A stretch of DNA of 64,000 nt from Heliocidaris erythrogramma (lineage: Eukaryota > Echinodermata > Echinoidea > Camarodonta > Echinometridae): positions 45,356,813 to 45,420,812 of the forward strand of contig CM046855.1 in the NCBI GenBank assembly GCA_025617745.1. Reading direction: 5' to 3'. Positions 37,201 to 43,620 of the stretch are shown piece after piece; position 1 is the stretch's first letter, and each line of letters opens with the position of its first letter. The position numbers and the translations under genes are program-made. The notes under the pieces were generated by a model that saw nothing but the letters and a program-made list of their open reading frames with translations, was not told the origin of the DNA and did no database searches.

Positions 37201-39001
37201 CCAGTGTCTGCCCCTTTGATGCTTCCAAAGTTGACATCGAGGCAGTCACACAGCCAAGTACGGCCACGACACAGATGGAGTGGGAAGAACCGCAGCGAAC
37301 AGACACTGAACAATTTCTGATGAAAAGGAGACCAGTGCCCACTACTGGACGAGTTCGCGGAAGAGAAAGGGGCCTTATTATGAAACAGGTGGTGTCGCGA
37401 TAAACGACTGGGGTGGATCCAGGATTTTGTAAAAGAGGGGGCACAGACCAAGAAAAGTACACAATTAAGGAGGCATTTTTAAAAATTGTGTTAAGGTATG
37501 CCAGTTGGGTTTCAAAAGGGAGGGCCGTGACCGATTCGACCCCCCCTCGATCCGCCCCTGACCGAAAACAGGATCTTTCTGCAGATCTTCCGCATGGACA
37601 CAGAAAAGGAAAAAAAAAGTTTGAATGTCAATGAGGCAAGTTCACAGGCAGGAACAAGCCGATGTTCCATTCATCAACATGCTTAAACAACGCCTTCTTC
37701 TGCAGGACCATCCCAAACACGACTGCCGCCACCGCCACCACCACCACAACTTCTCAGCAGCGATGATGATGATGAAGAAACCAAGCCATGCTGCAAATGC
37801 CAGCATCTGTCACCATCCAAAAATCTGCTACAGATAGCCACATTTACTGGGCAGTGTGATGACTGCGACCACTGGGTTCACCTCAGTCTGTACGGAGATT
37901 TCACGTTGATGATGATGACGAAATAATATGTCCATGTTACACAAATGAACAGTAATGTCTTTCTTTTTTCGTCTCTCTTTCTCTCACTCTTTCTTTCTAT
38001 CCCTAATTGCTGCCTACATGTATCTTTTTCACATTCATAATACTCATATCATATTGTCATGTTCATATTTCTCTAAACAGGTATGAAAACATTTTGGTGT
38101 AATACTTTGTATTTGTCAATATATTACATACATGTATATTGATATGTAAGTATATGAATATATAAATACATAAATATATATATTATGTAAATATGTAAAT
38201 ATGTATTATGTAGACATGTTATTATATGTAGATACTTTACAACCATAATTGAAACTATACGTCGCCGACAGCGCGCCCCGTCGCACGCAGTCGCCATTTT
38301 ATATCTGCATGACAAGAGGAGGCATGGATACACAAACACTGGTGAGTTCTCGGAAATTTCTTTTTTTGGTTTTTTGGTTTTTTGGTAAAAATATGTACGA
38401 TCAAAAAGACATTCTAATTCCAAACGTTTCCCTAGGAGGAAATGCTGTGGGGAATGGCCTGTCAGTCGCAGGAGTTATCAGAAAAGTGTTATTTCAGGGC
38501 ATTTTCATGTCCTGCTAACCCGTGCGCAATTAGATTGCTGGGGATAAATGCCTGCTTCGTGATGTAAAAGGCGTATAGCCAATTTTTAAAATTATTTTTA
38601 AACTCAAGAAGCTATTAAATCCTGGCTAACCTCGATTAGCATATGCTATTTCATTTGTTAGCTCCCTTTACCAAGACGTTATTGTGATTTTTACCAAGAT
38701 GTATGTATCATTGTGATTTGGTAATAAACTCATTCATTCATTCATAATATTAAGTGATTTGTGATTTTTGAATCTGATTTGTGATTTCTCACAATACACA
38801 AATTTCAACGTATGGGCCTACACATGCACATCATCACTGAATAAATTATCATAAAAATGTCTGTAGTCAGTCTATTTTTAATCCAATGCCTCAATTTCCA
38901 ATACGAACCTGTTGCTCAGATGTAGAAGTTGGGACCCCATCATCAAGAAACCGCTGATTTCCAAGCCAATCTTCTTTTTCAATGCATCTAGCCGCCTCCA
39001 T
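15801..39001 (-). CDS. FNTB: protein farnesyltransferase subunit beta, 12 coding exons
   Basis: Beta subunit of the cytosolic CaaX farnesyltransferase heterodimer, which moves the farnesyl group of farnesyl diphosphate onto the cysteine of C-terminal CaaX boxes (Ras, lamins). Twelve exons join with GT-AG introns and consistent phases into 1239 nt (412 residues; the human protein is 437). Residues expected from the rat enzyme are all present with a constant offset of 12: zinc ligands D285, C287 and H350, and diphosphate/isoprenoid-pocket residues H236, R279, K282, Y288, W291 and Y349. The alpha-alpha barrel repeats are visible as GGF/GGY motifs. The protein is slightly shorter than human at both ends. 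The acidic-protein gene at 23282-25704 lies in the intron between exons 6 and 7 on the other strand. No frameshift or stop is seen, so the gene looks functional. Confidence 0.96.
15993..16162. repeat. CAGTGG/ACCTG-type MITE, copy A
   Basis: Carries the strings GCGACCACCTGTATAGAAAG and GACAGGTCCACTG. It is the same family as 20300-20488 but in the opposite orientation. It lies in FNTB intron 11. No coding capacity. Confidence 0.7.
16559..16694. repeat. GGGGAGCG-family MITE, copy
   Basis: Ends GGGAGCGTTCATCAAATG and GATGAAACGCTCCCC are inverted copies. The core GCATCTGATTGGCTGAGAGC is the family signature in reverse orientation. It lies in FNTB intron 11, about 160 bp from exon 11. Confidence 0.85.
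16853..16967 (-). CDS. FNTB: FNTB exon 11 (zinc ligand H350)
   Basis: Residues 344-382, with ARDFYHTCYCLSGLSVAQHF. The His of YHTC is the third zinc ligand. Acceptor TACAG, donor CTT|GTAAGT, phase 0. Confidence 0.96.
17955..18024 (-). CDS. FNTB: FNTB exon 10
   Basis: Residues 321-344, ALQEYVLLCCQYNHGGLIDK then PGK. Acceptor TCCAG, donor AA|GTGAGT, phase 2. Confidence 0.96.
18285..18391. repeat. GGGGAGCG-family MITE, copy next to FNTB exon 9
   Basis: GGGGAGCATTTCC to GAAACACTCCCC, with core CAGCATGTCAGATGCAAGG. It ends 32 bp from the exon 9 donor site. Confidence 0.8.
18423..18597 (-). CDS. FNTB: FNTB exon 9 (zinc ligands D285 and C287)
   Basis: Residues 263-321, with RQMRFEGGFQGR, TNKLVDGCYSFWQAG and the WMFDQ end. 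Holds two of the three zinc ligands. Acceptor TGCAG, donor CAGA|GTAAGT, phase 1. A GGGGAGCG-family MITE lies only 32 bp past the donor. Confidence 0.97.
19246..19375 (-). CDS. FNTB: FNTB exon 8
   Basis: Residues 219-262, with CQTYEGGFAGQPGMEAHGGY followed by TFC. The His of HGGYTFC (H236) lines the diphosphate pocket in known structures. Acceptor AACAG, donor CTA|GTGAGT, phase 0. Confidence 0.96.
19389..19662 (-). repeat. tRNA-derived SINE, diverged copy
   Basis: On the minus strand the head carries an A-box-like TGGCCTCGTGGTTAAGTAG and a B-box-like GGTTCAAGCCC. An unrelated body and a TTATTA/TAG-rich 3' tail (19389-19415 on the plus strand) follow. Same layout as the copy at 36012-36290. 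It lies in FNTB intron 7. Confidence 0.65.
19966..20052 (-). CDS. FNTB: FNTB exon 7
   Basis: Residues 190-219, containing GAYCAAVSAILTNV and PEWIVR. Acceptor TACAG, donor AG|GTATGG, phase 2. One residue (Gly for the usual Ser) differs before AYCAA. Confidence 0.95.
20300..20488. repeat. CAGTG.AACCTG-type TA-flanked MITE, copy B
   Basis: CAGTGAAACCTGTCTATAAA at the left and GCAGGTTTGACTG at the right, between TA dinucleotides. The interior repeats GGTCTTTAT(A/G) with the spacing seen in the copy at 15993. Pogo-like by termini only. Confidence 0.7.
20489..22591. other. FNTB intron sequence, no gene recognised
   Basis: A pyrimidine-rich stretch (21165-21370) and a C-run near 21945 are the only features. 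The frame at 22153-22374 (-) has no support. Confidence 0.45.
22592..22724 (+). other. possible upstream exon of the nested gene
   Basis: Bounded by an acceptor-like ATATACTGTAG and a strong donor GAAG|GTAAGT, with a matching acceptor CTTCTTCTAG at 23171-23180. Two frames are open through much of it. The frame that stays open to the donor meets a stop at 23239-23241 in the next exon. It may be a 5' UTR exon of the nested gene, or part of something else. Confidence 0.3.
23282..23855 (+). CDS. nested gene, coding exon 1
   Basis: 191 codons plus one base from the ATG MRSKMRSFGILPSLNGNDK to the donor AATG|GTAAGC. Upstream in the same frame is a TGA at 23237-23239, so the ATG is the first in frame after a stop unless a splice acceptor lies between. 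Confidence 0.6.
23282..25704 (+). CDS. nested two-exon gene, basic/acidic low-complexity protein
   Basis: Exon 23282-23855 (AAT G|GTAAGC) joins exon 24545-25704 (TTCCAAG|GA) in phase 1, giving about 577 residues. Residues 1-191 are Ser/Pro-rich and include a basic cluster GRRGKRKKPSRRYRE. Residues 192-320 include LLGMLDRPLKLDQL and a second basic cluster EKRKRPAKRKTQAKKSVKSK. From about residue 345 to the end the chain is dominated by Asp/Glu, with one break near 400-430. Paired basic clusters and an acidic tail suggest a nuclear, possibly histone- or nucleic-acid-binding protein; that is inference. I recognise no family. The start ATG has an A at -3 and lies in an exon that may begin at 23181. 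The gene is antisense inside FNTB intron 6. Confidence 0.6.
24300..24410. repeat. degenerate TTAGGG-like tract
   Basis: Several TTAGGG and near-copies (GGGTTAGG, TTTAGG, GTTAAGGG) in about 100 bp of the nested gene's intron. Too degenerate for a functional telomere tract. Confidence 0.5.
24545..25704 (+). CDS. nested gene, coding exon 2 with acidic tail
   Basis: Begins after a T-rich tract and TTCCAAG acceptor, opens with GQARLKRKQRTQGLLGMLDR and ends EDDEASNN-stop. The acidic run is encoded mainly by GAT/GAA triplet repeats. It is interrupted by non-repetitive coding sequence (for example SVGGFLVSSRMNSQLRKSAC), which argues for real coding use and against a plain microsatellite. Confidence 0.65.
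25731..25736 (+). promoter_or_regulatory. polyadenylation signal AATAAA
   Basis: A perfect AATAAA 27 bp after the stop codon of the nested gene, immediately before a palindromic MITE. Confidence 0.5.
25740..25855. repeat. palindromic MITE, GGGCCCTCTTGC ends
   Basis: GGGCCCTCTTGCATAAAAAG and its complement CTTTTTATGCAAGAGGGCCC are perfect inverted ends of a 116-bp element with an AT-rich interior. Confidence 0.9.
26590..27290 (+). mobile_element. CR1/L2-like LINE 3' fragment
   Basis: 5'-truncated copy with the last ~200 codons of ORF2 (26593-27207), a short 3' UTR (GCGCCTTGAGCAATCCAC... GCACTATGTAAG) and an ATTATTATT tail at 27270-27288. The tail and the GCACTAT-like end are typical of L2/CR1 elements. 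It lies in FNTB intron 6. Confidence 0.8.
26593..27207 (+). pseudogene. LINE ORF2 C-terminus, open but truncated
   Basis: Contains the familiar C-terminal signature of CR1/jockey-type ORF2 proteins: KLQNAVARIV, SLHWLPVKHRIIFKI, FKNHVKTFLLNS and CPKLWNSLPEDIKK. The catalytic RT domain is missing. The frame is intact to its stop, so the copy is fairly young. Confidence 0.8.
28103..28186 (-). CDS. FNTB: FNTB exon 6
   Basis: Residues 162-190, with the conserved PEGAFLMHNSGEVDVR. Acceptor CACAG, donor AG|GTAGGT, phase 2. The next intron (28102-20053, 8.0 kb) carries a complete gene on the opposite strand. Confidence 0.95.
28800..28823. repeat. G homopolymer, about 23 bases
   Basis: An uninterrupted run of G in FNTB intron 5. 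Run length may be unreliable because of sequencing. Confidence 0.9.
28840..29493. repeat. recent 327-bp tandem duplication
   Basis: Unit 28840-29166 is repeated at 29167-29493 with about one difference (CATACGAAAG against CATACGCAAG). It lies in FNTB intron 5 and contains no exon. Near identity means either a very recent duplication or an assembly artefact. Confidence 0.9.
29645..29741 (-). CDS. FNTB: FNTB exon 5
   Basis: Residues 130-162 with GGPGQIAHLAPTYAAVLAL, the conserved GPGQ..HLAPTYAAV motif. Acceptor TACAG, donor AG|GTGAGG, phase 2. Confidence 0.96.
29819..29956. repeat. GGGGAGCG-family MITE, hybrid copy
   Basis: The left end GGGGGGCGTTTCATCAAGTG is family-typical. The right end runs AACAAGTTTTATGAAACAGGCCCC, as in the diverged copy at 14487, so this is a hybrid of the two subfamilies. 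It lies in intron 5, near exon 5. Confidence 0.75.
30195..30235. repeat. C homopolymer
   Basis: A C-run of more than 20 bases in FNTB intron 4. Confidence 0.9.
30284..30422. repeat. GGGGAGCG-family MITE, copy
   Basis: GGGGAGCGTTTCATGAAAGG to CCTTTCATGAAACGCCCCCC, core GCATCTGATTGGCTGAGAGC. The inner TIR carries GTCGGATATTTTATCCGACA in place of the GTCAGTGATTTTTACTGACA found in other copies. Both are self-complementary, so the hairpin changed while keeping pairing. Confidence 0.85.
31151..31544. repeat. MITE with CACACTATACGA ends
   Basis: AAGCTCACCGCACACTATAC at the left is the inverted copy of GTATAGTGTGCCGTGGGCTT at the right, extending about 40 bp with mismatches. 394 bp, no frame. It lies in FNTB intron 4. 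Confidence 0.8.
32121..33001. mobile_element. TTAA-flanked MITE (piggyBac-type target), 881 bp
   Basis: Both sides are TTAA (32117-32120 and 33002-33005). The ends AGGAGAATTAA...AGAATATAAATGTACTTATG are inverted copies over about 50 bp. An inner block GGCAGCCCC...GCTAGCAGACGAT is shared with the element at 46226-48848, so they are one family. TTAA targets are typical of piggyBac. The transposase is absent. Confidence 0.85.
33116..33165 (-). CDS. FNTB: FNTB exon 4
   Basis: A 50-nt exon, residues 113-130, containing IAQFLGKCQCPDGGFAG, the first GGF barrel repeat. Acceptor CTGCAG, donor CAG|GTGAGA, phase 1. Confidence 0.95.
33782..33946 (-). CDS. FNTB: FNTB exon 3
   Basis: Residues 58-113 with the strongly conserved DASRPWLCYWILHSLELL block. 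Acceptor TTGCAG, donor AAG|GTAAGT, phase 2. Confidence 0.96.
34807..34886 (-). CDS. FNTB: FNTB exon 2
   Basis: Residues 32-58 (EDVEKLVDNKFAMYRARTKN...), acceptor TGCAG, donor GG|GTAAGT, phase 2. Matches the family's 'VE..V...F' helix before the barrel. Intron 1 is 4.0 kb and holds a SINE and a pogo-like relic. Confidence 0.88.
36012..36290 (-). repeat. tRNA-derived SINE
   Basis: Minus-strand head with A box GTCGTAGTCGAGTGGTCGAA and B box GGTTCGAACCC (near 36225), a body, then GCGCTATATAAATATCCAG and a TTATTATTATTA tail at 36015-36030. The GCGCTATATAAAT end resembles CR1/L2-type LINE tails, which SINEs borrow. It lies in FNTB intron 1. Confidence 0.85.
36423..37926 (+). pseudogene. broken pogo/Tigger-like DDE transposase with C-terminal PHD-like finger
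   Basis: Pieces in several frames: KKLWNARVYPQKPHQGKTPL and the catalytic-core strand YNMDETGFN (36430-36720); SDSGWSNGIIFWRFI and LLLYNGHKSHI (36817-37014, second catalytic Asp replaced by Asn in this copy); DMNIQAAFKKTSVCPFD (37092-37403). After a MITE (37409-37561) the frame continues into a Cys/His finger CCKCQHL...QCDDCDHWVHL (37785-37880) ending at a stop near 37925. Pogo-like transposases with a C-terminal PHD-like finger are known in invertebrates. At least two frameshifts and the MITE make it dead. Confidence 0.75.
37409..37561. repeat. GGCGGATCC-type MITE inside the transposase relic
   Basis: Begins GGGGTGGATCCAGGATTTTG and ends GATCCGCCCCTG, an inverted pair. Sequence on both sides reads as parts of one transposase gene, so the insertion is secondary. 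Confidence 0.65.
38620..38748 (+). repeat. LINE 3' tail fragment with ATTC repeats
   Basis: TTTGGTAATAAACTCATTCA and further ATTCA units at 38726-38746 resemble the short-repeat 3' end of a CR1/jockey-type LINE. No coding part remains. Confidence 0.5.
38909..39001 (-). CDS. FNTB: FNTB exon 1 (start codon)
   Basis: Residues 1-31, beginning MEAARCIEKEDWLGNQRF and ending at a CAG|GTTCGT donor, phase 0. The start fits because the next upstream sequence is CpG-containing with no splice acceptor. This part is not conserved in the family, so the start is the least certain point of the gene. Confidence 0.8.
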
Positions 39002-39209
39002 TTTTAAGTAAGCTCGTGTCCGGAGCAGAAATGATGCGGGAATTATCGGATCGTAGTTCTAGCAAGCTAGCGCTAGCGCTAGCCTCAATGTCCTACACGC
39101 GCGCAAGTACGGTAATCCAACTTTCGGGAAGATTATTGTCAGCTCTGCCGATATAATAATTAATTAAATTAGGTCAGGGGTGTTGTTGATCCGTATTTTC
39201 TTTCTTCGT

Positions 39210-39218
39210 TTTTTTTTT

Positions 39219-39249
<31 letters not shown>

Positions 39250-39251
39250 GT
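39210..39251. repeat. T-run followed by G-run
   Basis: About 19 T followed by about 22 G just outside FNTB exon 1, on the promoter side. Long homopolymers may be length-unreliable. Confidence 0.85.
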
Positions 39252-39693
39252 GACCGGCGAGAGGGTGTGGGAGGGGGATGGGTATCCCCAAAGGGTATCC
39301 CCCTCCCACACCTGGGACCTTGTCAAAAATCTGTCTATAAAACTTGCATTTTAGAGCATCCCGCAGCATCCCAATATGGTTTTTAATGAAAAGAAGGAAT
39401 GCACGGATCTACGCAACAAATAATGATGGACAGAACCCCTTAATTGAGAATAACAATATTTTCGCATTGAAATTATGGCATTTCTTATTTCCTTATACTT
39501 CTAATCATTAAACTATGTGATGGTATTTCAAGATCATAATGAGTTTGGATAATTATTAGTTTTAAGTTAATGTATCATAATTCTTGTTTATTTATGAAAA
39601 AAAAATATTGAGGCATTGATTATACAGGCCATCCCCCCACCTCAAATTTGAAGGGAATATATCCTCCAACCCCATCCCCTCCACTGGCCCCCG

Positions 39694-39946
39694 GGATCGA
39701 CATGACACCCATACATGATTAGGTGTTATTTGCCAAGGGTGGCCATTTCTACAGGCCATGCAATTCTTTGTATCCCAGCATTGCCAGGTAGCCATTTACA
39801 CTGGGTCGCCTATAGGACTGATGTGGGCAAGGCGCCTTGTCCAATTGTAGGATAGACCTATAAGCACCTATGGTGACTGAGGATCGAACCCGGAACCTCT
39901 AGTAACATGAGAGCCAAGAGTCTTCACCACTATACAGGCCCCTGGG
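39694..39946 (-). repeat. tRNA-derived SINE, second family
   Basis: Minus-strand head GGCCTGTATAGTGGTGAAGA (A box) and GGTTCCGGGTTCGATCC (B box), followed by a body with GGCGCCTTGCCCACATCAG. Different body from the SINE at 36012. Confidence 0.7.
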
Positions 39947-40239
39947 AAATAATTTTTTTACTGGGGGTGCTGTGAACAGAATTTTGTTTTATATTCAGTT
40001 CCTTATCATATAGGAATTTATGACACCCTGGACAAACAATGACGGTGCGTCCCTACGCCCCCAACTTATCCACGTTATTGTACAAGCGAGGGAGCAAAGC
40101 GACCGAGAGGTAGATTTTTGTTTTGTTTTTTGTGGCCATTTTAACTCCCAAAACGCAATTTCTTATGCAATTTACCCAGGAAAATTTGCAATTGAGCACT
40201 GCGTTCGAGGGGTATCCGATTAGGAACATTGATAAACGG

Positions 40240-40530
40240 TTTTCTATTCGGGGTCCCTTGTTATTCATAAGGACTGCTATTCATATCAGAGAAAACCGCT
40301 ATTCATTTAACACGCGTTATGAATAGCGGTCCTTATGAATAGTTATGAATAGTGGTCCTTATGAATGGAGGGCCTTATGAATAGCGAGGTAATTTGTCTA
40401 TGGTTTGCTCGCTATTTAGAAGGACCGCTATTCATACAAAACCGCTATTCATTTAGTCACGCGTTATGGATAGCGGTCCTTATGAATAAGTGGTCCTTAT
40501 GAATAGCGGTCCTTATGACTAGCGAGGTTA
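40240..40530. repeat. short-motif direct and inverted repeat cluster
   Basis: About a dozen copies of GAATAGCGGTCCTTAT and its complement ATAAGGACCGCTATTC in both orientations, with two GTTATGAATAG/CACGCGTTATG centres. It forms two successive palindromes of about 130 bp. Confidence 0.8.
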
Positions 40531-41420
40531 CCCCTTCTATTCACTTCCTTCTCAAATGGGGCGCAGCATTATTGGAAACCATTAAGAAATAGTTGAAGAA
40601 TTTAGGAAGACAACCGAAAGTTGACATTTCTTTGAAATGTTGAACAAAAGCGATTTTATACACTTAATCCTATATTGGGCGCAGTATTTAACAAGAGGAT
40701 GGCGAAAGTCATGATGACGAGCAATGCAACTAGAATTATTTATCAATCTTGAGCCCTTCATTTATCAATCTTGAGCCCTTCAAAAAATACTGTACTGGGG
40801 AGCGAAATTACGAGATCCTGGCGCAACATTATGCATTTCAAACCTTCCAAAAATGTTTCTAATGCATATACCCTGCGGATTGGGGGTGTACAATCCAGAA
40901 TGATTGGCAACCGATCGGTACAATTTTTGGGTGCATTTGAGACTAAAAAAACACCGGTTTCTTAATGCATTTTACTTGCAGAAAAAAAATCGCAAGCGAC
41001 ACACTGCATCTACCGGTAGTTTCGAGTTTTGGAAATTGATAAACGGGCTTCTATTCACTTCTTCGTCAATGGGGCGCAATTAACGAACATTCTGGAGTGC
41101 GAAAGTAAGAGATCCTGAAGCAATACATGCGAGTGAGCAAAGCGACCAAGCTTTATAAAATTTTCACATTTGAACCAAAGAAAAAGTCCATTTGTGATGC
41201 ACTTTACCCTGCGGATTGAAGGCAAATAAATCTTAGGCTTAAGTTTCTTCACTTTCTATATTTTCCTTTTTTTTTGCGCCTGGGGCTATGCCCCCATAGA
41301 AATCGGGGGGGGGGGGGGGGAGAGCTGCAGCACCCCCAATATCCTCAGCCTTCTATAGCGGATTTTTTTTAACCCAGGCTCCCAGGGCCCTGCCACTATA
41401 TACAATATATATATATATAC

Positions 41421-41772
41421 ACACACTTAGAAAAAAAGGTTCAGGTTTGCACCCTAAATGCAACACTGGCAGCACCTTTTTGGGTGCAAGGGTGCAAAAA
41501 TGTACCTTTTTGTTCTTGTTTGCACCCTTCAATGCCCGTTTGCACCCTAAAAGATGCAACTTTGCACCTTTAAGGGTGCAGAACGTTTGCATCCAAAAGG
41601 GTTCAAATTTGTACCTTTTTCGAAAGGGTACAACTCTACACACTTTAAGGGTGCAAATTGTAGCTAACTGCACCCTTAAGGTGCAAAAAGCTTCTTAGGG
41701 TGCAAAGTTTCACCCAAAAAGGTGCTGCCAGTGTTGCATTTGAAGGGTGCAAAATTGTACCTTTATTTCTAA

Positions 41773-41780
<8 letters not shown>
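41421..41780. mobile_element. TA-flanked MITE filled with GGGTGCAAA repeats
   Basis: Inverted ends ACACACTTAGAAA / TTTCTAAGTGTGT lie in TA repeats. Inside, GGGTGCAAA and its complement TTTGCACCC recur more than ten times in both orientations. The interior is symmetrical, with AACACTGGCAGCACCTTTTT at the left and AAAAAGGTGCTGCCAGTGTT at the right. Frames here are artefacts. Confidence 0.85.
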
Positions 41781-41810
<30 letters not shown>

Positions 41811-41826
41811 TGTTCTTAGTGCTTTA

Positions 41827-41874
41827 GTCTCGCTACCACTGGTTTCACGCAACGGCGTTCATCAGGCGAATGAC
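41827..41874 (-). ncRNA. type I hammerhead ribozyme (Penelope terminal repeat)
   Basis: Minus-strand parts in order: stem I 5' strand GTC + bulge AT + TCGC (41874-41866); core CTGATGA (41865-41859); stem II ACGC-CGTT-GCGT (41858-41847); GAA (41846-41844); stem III ACC-AGT-GGT (41843-41835); A at the cleavage position (41834); stem I 3' strand GCGA GAC (41833-41827). Every conserved core base is present and all stems pair. The 3-bp stem III is the minimal form described in Penelope-like elements and retrozymes. It lies just downstream of the endonuclease frame of a Penelope-like element on the same strand. Confidence 0.88.
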
Positions 41875-41883
41875 TGGGCATAG

Positions 41884-42780
41884 TTAGATCCGCATGGGAC
41901 GATGTGGTTTGATACGGTCGAGTGGTTTCGGGGTGTGATGGCGGCATTTAGAGATAATCTCACTGCGTTTATTCAACGCGTTTGTTTTGTTTATTATTAT
42001 CAGTAGCTTTTCTTCAAGGCAGAGGTTACAGTTTCCGCTTTTTCTCCTATGCGTATTAGATCTTTTCATGATGCTCCAAATAATTTCGTAGTCGATGCTT
42101 CTCTTTTTAAGTTCCCATACATATTTTGACAATTCGGTTTCATTTTCATATTTCTGGTTTCTAAATGATTTGGTGTGGTTTCTATACCTCTCTTTAAATG
42201 TTCCCCCTGTGTTTCCTATGTACGTTTTTGATTGTTCCCCGTGGGTTATTGTTGCCTTATAGACAACTGCCGAGATTAGGCAGTTCTCCTGTAGTGGGCA
42301 GTCCTCTTTTTTCCTACAGTTGCACGTTTTTTCAGGGTGTTGGTTGAGGGGGTTTGTTTTTCTTAGTGTGCTGTCGTTGTGAGTTTTAATTATTGCGTCC
42401 GTATTCTTCATGCAGCTGTAGCTTACTTTGGTATTATTTCGGTTGAAAATTTTATGGAGCTTGTGGCCGGTGGGGAAGTGCCTATCTACTAGGTTGATGA
42501 ATAGCCTCCCTACTTTAGTCTTGACATTCGCGCTGTAAGGGGGGTTGAACCAGATGGTTTTTCTGCCCCGGTTCCTTTTTCTTTTTGGCTCGGATTCCGG
42601 TTCATTTTTAGTGTACCTTATTTCAGTGTTGTAGCCGCTTTTGTTCAAAGCTTCGTTGTATATAGGGGCTGCCTTTCTGAATGCTTCTTCGTTTGATGAA
42701 AGTGATGAAATGCGCTTTTCGATAGCGGCTGGGATATGTTTGATGACGGTAGGGGGGTGGTTGGATTGGTTGTGTACATG
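41884..42780 (-). CDS. Penelope-like GIY-YIG endonuclease part
   Basis: Open from the frameshift near 42785 to the stop at 41884. Contains the Cys-rich linker CNCRKKEDCPLQENC, the GIY-like strand VVYKATI, TYIGNTGGTFKERYRNHTKS and a downstream CNLCLEEKLLII, matching the endonuclease of canonical Penelope-like elements, which nicks DNA for target-primed reverse transcription. It looks intact but is separated from the RT by the frameshift. Confidence 0.8.
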   Translation of the reverse strand, partial: HVHNQSNHPPTVIKHIPAAIEKRISSLSSNEEAFRKAAPIYNEALNKSGYNTEIRYTKNEPESEPKRKRNRGRKTIWFNPPYSANVKTKVGRLFINLVDRHFPTGHKLHKIFNRNNTKVSYSCMKNTDAIIKTHNDSTLRKTNPLNQHPEKTCNCRKKEDCPLQENCLISAVVYKATITHGEQSKTYIGNTGGTFKERYRNHTKSFRNQKYENETELSKYVWELKKRSIDYEIIWSIMKRSNTHRRKSGNCNLCLEEKLLIIINKTNALNKRSEIISKCRHHTPKPLDRIKPHRPMRI

Positions 42781-42834
42781 GTGTATCGTTGGGCTTCCTA
42801 TAGGGGCGGGTAGTTCCCGTTTCTAGATCGAGAG

Positions 42835-43385
42835 TTACATCAAGATAATCGACTGATTTTAAGTTTGTTTCGACCGTAATTTGTAGTCCAAGACCCTTAA
42901 AGATTCTAATTAGATCTTTTCTTGTTCTATCGGCTCTGCTGCCCGATGCCCGGCGCAGCACTCCCAGGCCGTCATCACGGTAGAGCCCGATACTATGCGT
43001 ATTAAGTTCTTGTAACTGTGAGAGGGCGTATAGTCCGACAAGTTCGCAGACCTCTGCCCCATCGTAAGCCCCCATAGACACATCGAATTCGCGCTTGGAT
43101 TCCCTTTTGACCCATGGGGAGAAGTTGTTGTCGAATAGTAGGGTTCTTCTTGCATGTAAAATACTATCCATTTCAATGCTTTTGTTAGGGGTAAACTTTT
43201 TGGCCCATTCAAGACAAGTGACTAATAGGTCTTGACTTATTGAAGGATAAAAATCCACTATGTCAAAGACTATAAAAGAGAGGGAGTCTTTATCCGGTAA
43301 TTTCTTAAACCAATTTATAACGCTTGCGGTATTAGTCCATTGGTTGGCCCTAGTCTTTTTTCTAATTTCCGTATTGATGCGTATA
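42835..43385 (-). pseudogene. Penelope-like reverse transcriptase domain, partial
   Basis: Reads INTEIRKKTRANQWTN, the first catalytic Asp motif DIVDFYPSIS (about 43270), and the second motif GLYRDDGLGV with the paired Asp at 42971-42976. It ends in DVTLDLETG and YRKPNDTP. This is the order of a Penelope RT palm. The frame shifts after NDTP near 42785, where the next frame continues the same protein (IPAAIEKRISSLSSNEEAF). Confidence 0.85.
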
Positions 43386-43620
43386 TATCAATCAGACCAC
43401 GAGATTTGCCAAAGCTGTTGTATATGTTATTTCCTTACACTTGTTAATAATTATTCTAATTTATACATGTATTCAAAGCATTCGCTTGGATCCAGCTGAG
43501 GCACGCGGCTTGTCTTTGTTCAAAACTCACCTGCCCCCGACAAAGGAATTCATTAATAAGGTTGAGGATTTTGTCCATCTGTCGGTCAATTGAATCTGGT
43601 GTCGCCGAAACCACTAACCC

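Larger units (their letters stand above)
41827..43400 (-). mobile_element. Penelope-like retroelement, 5'-truncated
   Basis: Minus-strand element with RT domain, a linker, a GIY-YIG endonuclease frame and a terminal hammerhead. The 5' part is lost: recognisable coding begins near 43385, and the tRNA gene lies 220 bp further upstream. One frameshift near 42785 separates RT from endonuclease, otherwise the frames are open. Confidence 0.88.

Noticed and set aside
41353..41698. Overlapping ~100-codon frames with repeated 'CTLK' and 'APL'
   Set aside because: They follow the GGGTGCAAA repeat of a MITE in both orientations.
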